This document shows positions 58,766 to 64,000 of a stretch of DNA of 64,000 nucleotides, piece by piece. Both the position numbers and the translations under genes were made by a program. This DNA is from Burhinus oedicnemus (taxonomy: Eukaryota > Chordata > Aves > Charadriiformes > Burhinidae). The stretch covers positions 241,225 through 305,224 of the forward strand of contig VFFE01007016.1 of the NCBI GenBank assembly GCA_008921705.1, written 5' to 3'. The stretch's first letter is position 1; each line of letters starts with the position of its first letter. The notes below the pieces were generated by a model that searched no databases, had not been told where the DNA came from, and saw nothing but the letters and a program-made list of their open reading frames with translations.

Positions 58766-58954
58766 TTATGAAAACCATCGTTTATAAAGATATCACACTA
58801 GTTTCTTAGGCAGGGTTACACCACAATGTGTTTTGAAAACTGAAAAGAAACCATCTTTCTATATTTGAACAAGCCTGAACCCCCTTCTAACTTGCAAACA
58901 ATAAAAATTAACACTTCAAAAGCAACTTGCACACCAGAATTGGAGCACCTTGAG
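58766..58954. other. Short non-coding spacer
   Basis: Sequence between an ancient CR1 and a MIR relic; nothing recognised. Confidence 0.5.
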
Positions 58955-59065
58955 GAACTAGCGGAGTCATTACTGGGCCCATTTCACAGATGGGAATGAG
59001 ACCAAGCGACAGAATCAGGGGCAGAGCTGGATTACAGTCAGGGGATTCCTGGATTTTTTGGCTGC
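58955..59065 (-). mobile_element. MIR-like ancient SINE relic, antisense
   Basis: CCCATTTCACAGATGGGAAT is the antisense MIR core. After a deletion comes AGGGGCAGAGCTGGATTACA then GTCAGGGGATTCCTGG, corresponding to the antisense tRNA-derived head (roughly 'ggcagagccgggaatagaacccaggagtcctg'). Confidence 0.65.
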
Positions 59066-62000
59066 GTCCTTGCCAACAAGCTGCTCTATCTGCTGGCCAA
59101 GGAGAAACAAGCACAGCAGCAGAGCAAATCTCAGTGGTGAAGAAGAGAAGCATCCTCAGCTGTCCTCAGTCCCTCACCCATCTCCTCGATGGACCAAACC
59201 CAGGCAGCTTCGCACTGCGGTGGCGGGCTCCCCAGGGAGCTGCGTGCTTCGACAGCCTTTGCTGGAAGCACACCCCACTTCGGGGTATCTATAGGATAAC
59301 TATGAACATTACGTACAGGGTAACTTTCCAAAACCAATTCGATCAAGCTCACTCGCTTCCCTACGGACTGCGATTTCCCTGCAGGTATCTGCAGGCAGTA
59401 GAGGGCTGGCAGGCTCAGGAGGAGCAGAAGAGCTGTCAGCCAATTTGGCCAAGAGCTCCAGCAATGCCTCTTCTCACTTTTTACGCCAGGTCACGCGCAT
59501 AGGTGGAGCTTTGAGGTCGAGCCCGTCCGCTGTCAGCTAGGAAGCAACAGTTCAAAACGGTATATGGACAGCTGAGGAAAGCCTGACCTTCATGGTTTCC
59601 TCTTCTGTGTCAAGCCAACCCTGTGGCCAGCCACCAGCTCTCTCCACAATCCAACCCCTCGCTTCCCTCCAGGTGACCGCGTTTGCTTTCCAAATGTTCT
59701 TCTGTCAGACACGCGTCCCCCCACTGAGCTGCACAATCCGACGTCTGCACACATTCGCTTTTACAATTTAAAAAACCCAATAAATTTAGAAATGAATTTA
59801 ACTTTAAAACCTGTAAAGGCTTGAGGAGTCTCTAGAGTGAAACAGGAGGAGGGAAGGGGGAACCCAGGTTAATAAAAGCTGTTAATTAGAGTCAAATTTG
59901 CTGCTTAATGTGTCAAGAACTAGTGAGTTACGAGTTAATCAACTGTTCCGAGTTCCTTGGGAGAGCAATAAACCTGAAGCCTGAAAATGGAAGGAGAATG
60001 ACAAGGTCACAGCCCTCAAAGAAGGTGTCTTTAAAATTGCTTAACCCTAAGGTCCAAGCCCGGAGCATCCTCAAAGAGGTCGGGACTTCCCCCGTTCTGA
60101 ACATCCTGTTGTATCACTAATCATCAGCACTCCAAGTCTTACACAGTACGGCCACGTTCAGAGATACTTCCTTTTTTCCTTTTTATTTGCACTAGTTAGG
60201 ATTTCTATAACATGTGACAAAAGGCACAGAAAAGATGGGTAACTCTTCGAACCCTTGATTTTTTGTTTCCGCTGTTCCCTTTCAAAGGATGGTGCAAAAG
60301 CGTAAAGTAAAAGGGCAGAAAAAAAACATGGATTAGACGGAGAGTATCCATCAAGCCCCAAGTTCAGGATCCTGCATTCCTTGTGTGAGAGCTATGAACA
60401 ACATCTCTCTACACCATGCAGTAAAAGGAGCTGGCACAGCAGGAACTGCCTTAAAGAATAAATTAATAAAAACAGCAGAGAAAAGAGAGTGAATAAAGCC
60501 TGTCAAGAAATGAACGGTTTTGGAGATTGAGCATTTCCCACATTTTAACGCATCTGGGAGATAGAAGGCAAATGATGGGTGATTTTCTTTTGCCATTGAA
60601 CTATGGAAAGATTTAATCTATTTTCACTCCAATTTACTCTTTGCAAGTCTAGCCTAGATGGAGTACATTCTTCTTCCCTGCAACATGCTAGCCATCATTA
60701 CCGTTTCTCTGTGATTGCGAAGAGAAGAAAAGCTGCAGTTGCTATGGGATCTCTGCCATCACCCAAGAGCTTTCCCAATGGGGGGGGGAAGGGAGCCAGA
60801 AGATAAATATTTACAGCACAGGATTCCACCAGACTTTCAAACTTCTGCTAAAGCAGGAGGCTTTAAACACATTTTTTTGGGTTTTTTTTTTTTTGATTGA
60901 GACGCAGCAGTTACGAACCCCATAGCCAACCATACACCCAACTCCAATAAAATTGTTAGTCCACGAATATCACTCATGGCTCGACGACAGTTCAACTGGG
61001 CCATCTTGGTGGTGCAGGTGAGGTTTTGCCAAACAGGAGGAGGTAGGCTCTTTCATCTGGAGAACTTTTGCTTGCGCTCTGTCCAGTGCTCTGCCCCCCA
61101 ACAGTAAGCTCCCGCACCGAGGCCGAACTATTGCTCTTCATAATGATCAAAGCCAAAGACACGGCTCTTTACGGGGCTAGATGGCAGAGGGGGTTGCAGT
61201 GACGGCTGCCGGGTGGGCAGGGGACATGGGAACAGCATGGCATGAGGCTTGCTCCCAGCTCAATGGGGCACAGCAGAACCGGACATCACTCAGTGCCGGC
61301 ACCGTGGTGGACCATGCCTTCTTCTGCTCTTGCCACTACGTTCTGCAGTCCTCTTCTCTTCCCTGCATGGATGCCGCTGGAAGTTTTAAGAAGAAAAATC
61401 CTTTCCCTGGGAGATTTCTTCTCCTGCCTTGCAACCTCTACTTAGTTTAGGGGGCAAATGCGCTATCTGACTGTTGCGGAGACAACACGGGCTCCTGAGG
61501 TTGGGACTTGGCACAGAAAGGAAGAGGAGCAGATGTTCACAGACTTCATTGCAAAATATAATTACCCAGTTTTGAACACTACATACAACATATTCTCGTA
61601 AATGTAAAACAATGAGAAGTGCCCTCTGCGTCCTTGTGGACACCTTGGGTGTTCCTCCAGATCTTACCTATATTTTCCATACTGCAACATTTCAGCACTG
61701 CAAGTAGCAGCCTGCAGAAGTGTCGGGAGCATGGAGGATTGCTTCACATATAGCAAAGTATTCTTTTGAGGGCTAATTTTCTTGTTCCTCCTCTACAACA
61801 TCCAGGTCCTGAGGGAAAAGAGAACCCAAAGCTAGCCCTGGATAAAAAGATTAGTTCCTTCTGCATTAAGATGCTTGTAATGATTCAGCAACTTAAAGCC
61901 ATCTTTCTACCAACAAGGAGTCTTCGTGGTTCCTCTATAAGCCGATAGTTCAAAGTGACAAATAAAATAAAAGAATTTGACAGAAGTCATTACCACCTAC

Positions 62001-63464
62001 AAAGCTGTTGTACATTTGTGAGTACAAATGGGTCAATTGTGCCCAGAACTTGCAGTTTTATTCAGCTGGGAGAATAATCCCATCCTTCTTTCCAAAAAGA
62101 AATCTACAATTTTGCCTTCCCTAACAAGCAATTCACCTGAAGCATTAGCGCTTCAACTAGCAAGAGCAAATGCAGTGTCATCCACAGCTCCTGGGTATGG
62201 CTGTCACTTCCCAAAAGGCAGGTGAAACGCACCGCGGACAACCACATCTCCTCATCGGGAGAGCGACCAGTTATCTCCTGTCTGACATCTATAATATTTC
62301 AGACTCCTTTAAAACCAGGCACTTCCAATAAACTCTGGGAGCAATCAATCCTCCGCTCTCACTGAAAACTGTTGCTGCACAGAGGAAAATAAACTCCAGA
62401 ATATCTCGGCAAACAATTTAGGGTGAGAAATTTTTCTTTTCTAACAATTAGTAGAGAGCCTTTGCGTACCTCTTTCAGCAGCCACCAAGGGCGGAGGGAA
62501 GTGGAGAGGGTCACAACCTTAATTCTGGACACAAATTGGCTGCTGGTTCTCCACTGCCGAAAGGGGGAGAGGGAGGTTATGGCCACGGAGTAATGAGCGA
62601 CATTACAGGGCAATCAGGGAACGGAGACGTGAGCTGGAGAGACGTGCTGAAGGCAGGGAAAACATTCCTTAAATTAAACCCCTATTGTTCACCTCGTCTC
62701 TGCCTCGGTGGATAATCCACGAGACTCCGAGCTCCTGCCAGGAGCCAGCGTGAATAATTCCAGAACATTTTTCCTACCTGTCGGTAACGTAGCAGTCTAT
62801 GCACGCACGAGCTTTCCACTTCTTTGAACCATACATACAGGAAGGTAAGTTTTCTGTAATCCCTGCGAATATCCTTTCCTTTCCCTTTTTCTCAGTAAAA
62901 TCTATACTGTGGTTTTTCAGGATGAAGGGGTGCCAGCCGCGCTGCTGAGAAATCATGAGTGCAGTACCTGACTCCTCAGCACGTCGCGCATCGTTAGAGC
63001 GAGGTTATTCACAGGATTATGGGGGGCTGAGGGCAACGAGACCATCATCTGGCTGGAGGCAGACTGTGCAGAGCCCCACGCCTGAAGATAAGCTGGTGGT
63101 AGCAAAACCCTTTCTAAAGACGACTGCGGGACCCGAATTACACGAAGATGGCAGGATTAGTCTCCTCAGTGGATATCTGACCCAGCTTCCACGCTGACGT
63201 GTGCTGTAGAAAAATATGAAGGCAGCAACAACTGGCAACTCTGGCTCTCAACACCAGAGACTGCCTAAGAACCGTGCTGGAACTAATGCAACCTGCTTTG
63301 AGATCTTCATTCAAAAGACTTTGTGCAAGACTGTAAGGGCGTATTACATACAGTATGCTGTGATGCTAAATATATCCATGCCCACTGAGAACGGCGGCAA
63401 TTTGATTCGAGTTCTATCTTCTAAACCACGGCGGATATCAACTCTTGCTTCCTTCTTCTCATTA
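59066..63464. other. Non-coding stretch, no gene recognised
   Basis: Includes G-runs near 60780, a T-rich tract near 60871-60893, and mixed single-copy DNA. The plus frame 58990-59502 (170 codons) starts inside the MIR relic and is discounted. The plus frame 59908-60120 (70 codons) has even composition but no homology I recognise. No exon-intron structure is apparent. Confidence 0.5.
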
Positions 63465-63510
63465 ACACTGCTGTAAAGTGCCTGGCACAAATCTGCATCA
63501 AATGAATATA
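63465..63510 (+). mobile_element. Possible MIR/L2-type tail, sense
   Basis: CTGTAAAGTGCCTGGCACAA followed by TCAAATGAAT resembles the MIR/L2 end (TGTAAAGCGCCTGGCACATA, then CAATAAATG). About 40 bases only. Confidence 0.4.
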
Positions 63511-64000
63511 ATTACAGAGGAAAATACATTGCATTAACTTATATGTCTGGCCTCCCCTTGTTTTTTCTGTCTTACCACTGTTCTTTTCTCCTTCCTTTTC
63601 TGTATGGCAGTTTTGTTTCTATTTTTCTTCTCAATTCATCTTTGTCCTTCTTTTCTTTTGGTATTTCACCTATTCCTTTATTCAAGCCCAAAGTTGATTG
63701 CTTTCTCCCCTCTTTTTTTTTTTTATGTTTGATTGATTTATTCTGCACTGACGTAAATCACTTTATACAAAGCATATAAACTATAGAACTCCCTGCGGAA
63801 TGCCATAAGCACTGCTACCATCCGTGTAGGTAAGGGGGAAAAAATAGTGGAGTTAACGAAGTGCTAAATTAAGTAAAAATCTCTTACATCATACTTTGAA
63901 GCTTGCCAAAATCTGACTCTTCAGATGTACTGCAACAGCAATTTTCTAAGACACAAGTCCTTTGCAGGCGAAAAATCTTTATACTTTAGTGTCAGACAGG
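63511..64000. other. Non-coding stretch at right edge
   Basis: T- and C-rich (63550-63730), with a T-tract at about 63712-63724. The plus frame 63543-63779 is Phe/Leu/Ser-rich because of the pyrimidine bias and is not credible as a gene. Confidence 0.5.

Noticed and set aside
62482..62494. CCACCAAGGGCGG, like a CTCF core
   Set aside because: It breaks the central AG of the core consensus, and a single imperfect match is expected by chance.
1..64000. Endogenous retrovirus or LTR element, CRISPR array, prokaryotic operon
   Set aside because: I saw no paired LTR-like ends, primer-binding site, gag/pol-like frames, regularly spaced repeats, or ribosome-binding-site-linked gene runs.

Overview
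The window looks like ordinary nuclear DNA from a bird. The evidence is its repeats. There are CR1 LINE copies whose 3' ends carry the ATTCTATG-type octamers, plus much older CR1 and MIR-like SINE remnants. Repeat density is low, sequence is otherwise single-copy, and homopolymer and triplet microsatellites are scattered through it. I found no bacterial, phage or plasmid hallmarks. I could not support a single protein-coding exon, tRNA, rRNA or known small RNA. The open frames present have no recognisable domains except those inside CR1 copies. Whether the window is intergenic or lies in a large intron cannot be decided from sequence alone.

Layout. 1-3.6 kb: unannotated, starting with a G16 run at the left edge. 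3.6-4.8 kb: an eroded sense CR1 and a MIR relic. 4.8-10 kb: nothing recognised. 10-14.9 kb: the main repeat cluster, with a MIR relic, an old antisense CR1, a younger antisense CR1 (12.1-12.8 kb) and a younger sense CR1 (14.1-14.9 kb). The last two form a large inverted repeat. 18.1-19 kb: an AT-rich segment that resembles a conserved non-coding element, next to a CpG-dense block. 22.3-22.8 kb: a GC- and pyrimidine-rich block. 27.9-28.5 kb: a strongly AT-rich regulatory-looking segment. 30.6-31.5 kb: a MIR relic and an old antisense CR1 3' region. 34.2-34.6, 37.85-38.3, 45.5-45.8, 46.6-46.8, 51.0-51.7 and 54.2-54.45 kb: further candidate non-coding regulatory segments rich in TAATTA-type cores. 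48.3-48.65 kb: an old sense CR1. 56.24-56.83 kb: a head-to-head pair of CR1 pieces. 57.87-58.77 kb: an old sense CR1 in which reverse-transcriptase motifs can still be read. 58.95-59.07 kb: an antisense MIR relic.

No set of genes here works together as a system. If the window has a function, it is most likely as long-range regulatory DNA, given several AT-rich, homeodomain-core-rich stretches separated by neutral sequence. That is an inference from composition and motif density; a cross-species alignment would decide it. I found no evidence for a previously undescribed biological system. The most checkable points are the inverted CR1 pairs, the palindromic homeodomain-type sites, the CpG-dense block beside a CNE-like segment, two exact or near-exact tandem duplications, and an 11-bp direct repeat flanking a T17 tract.
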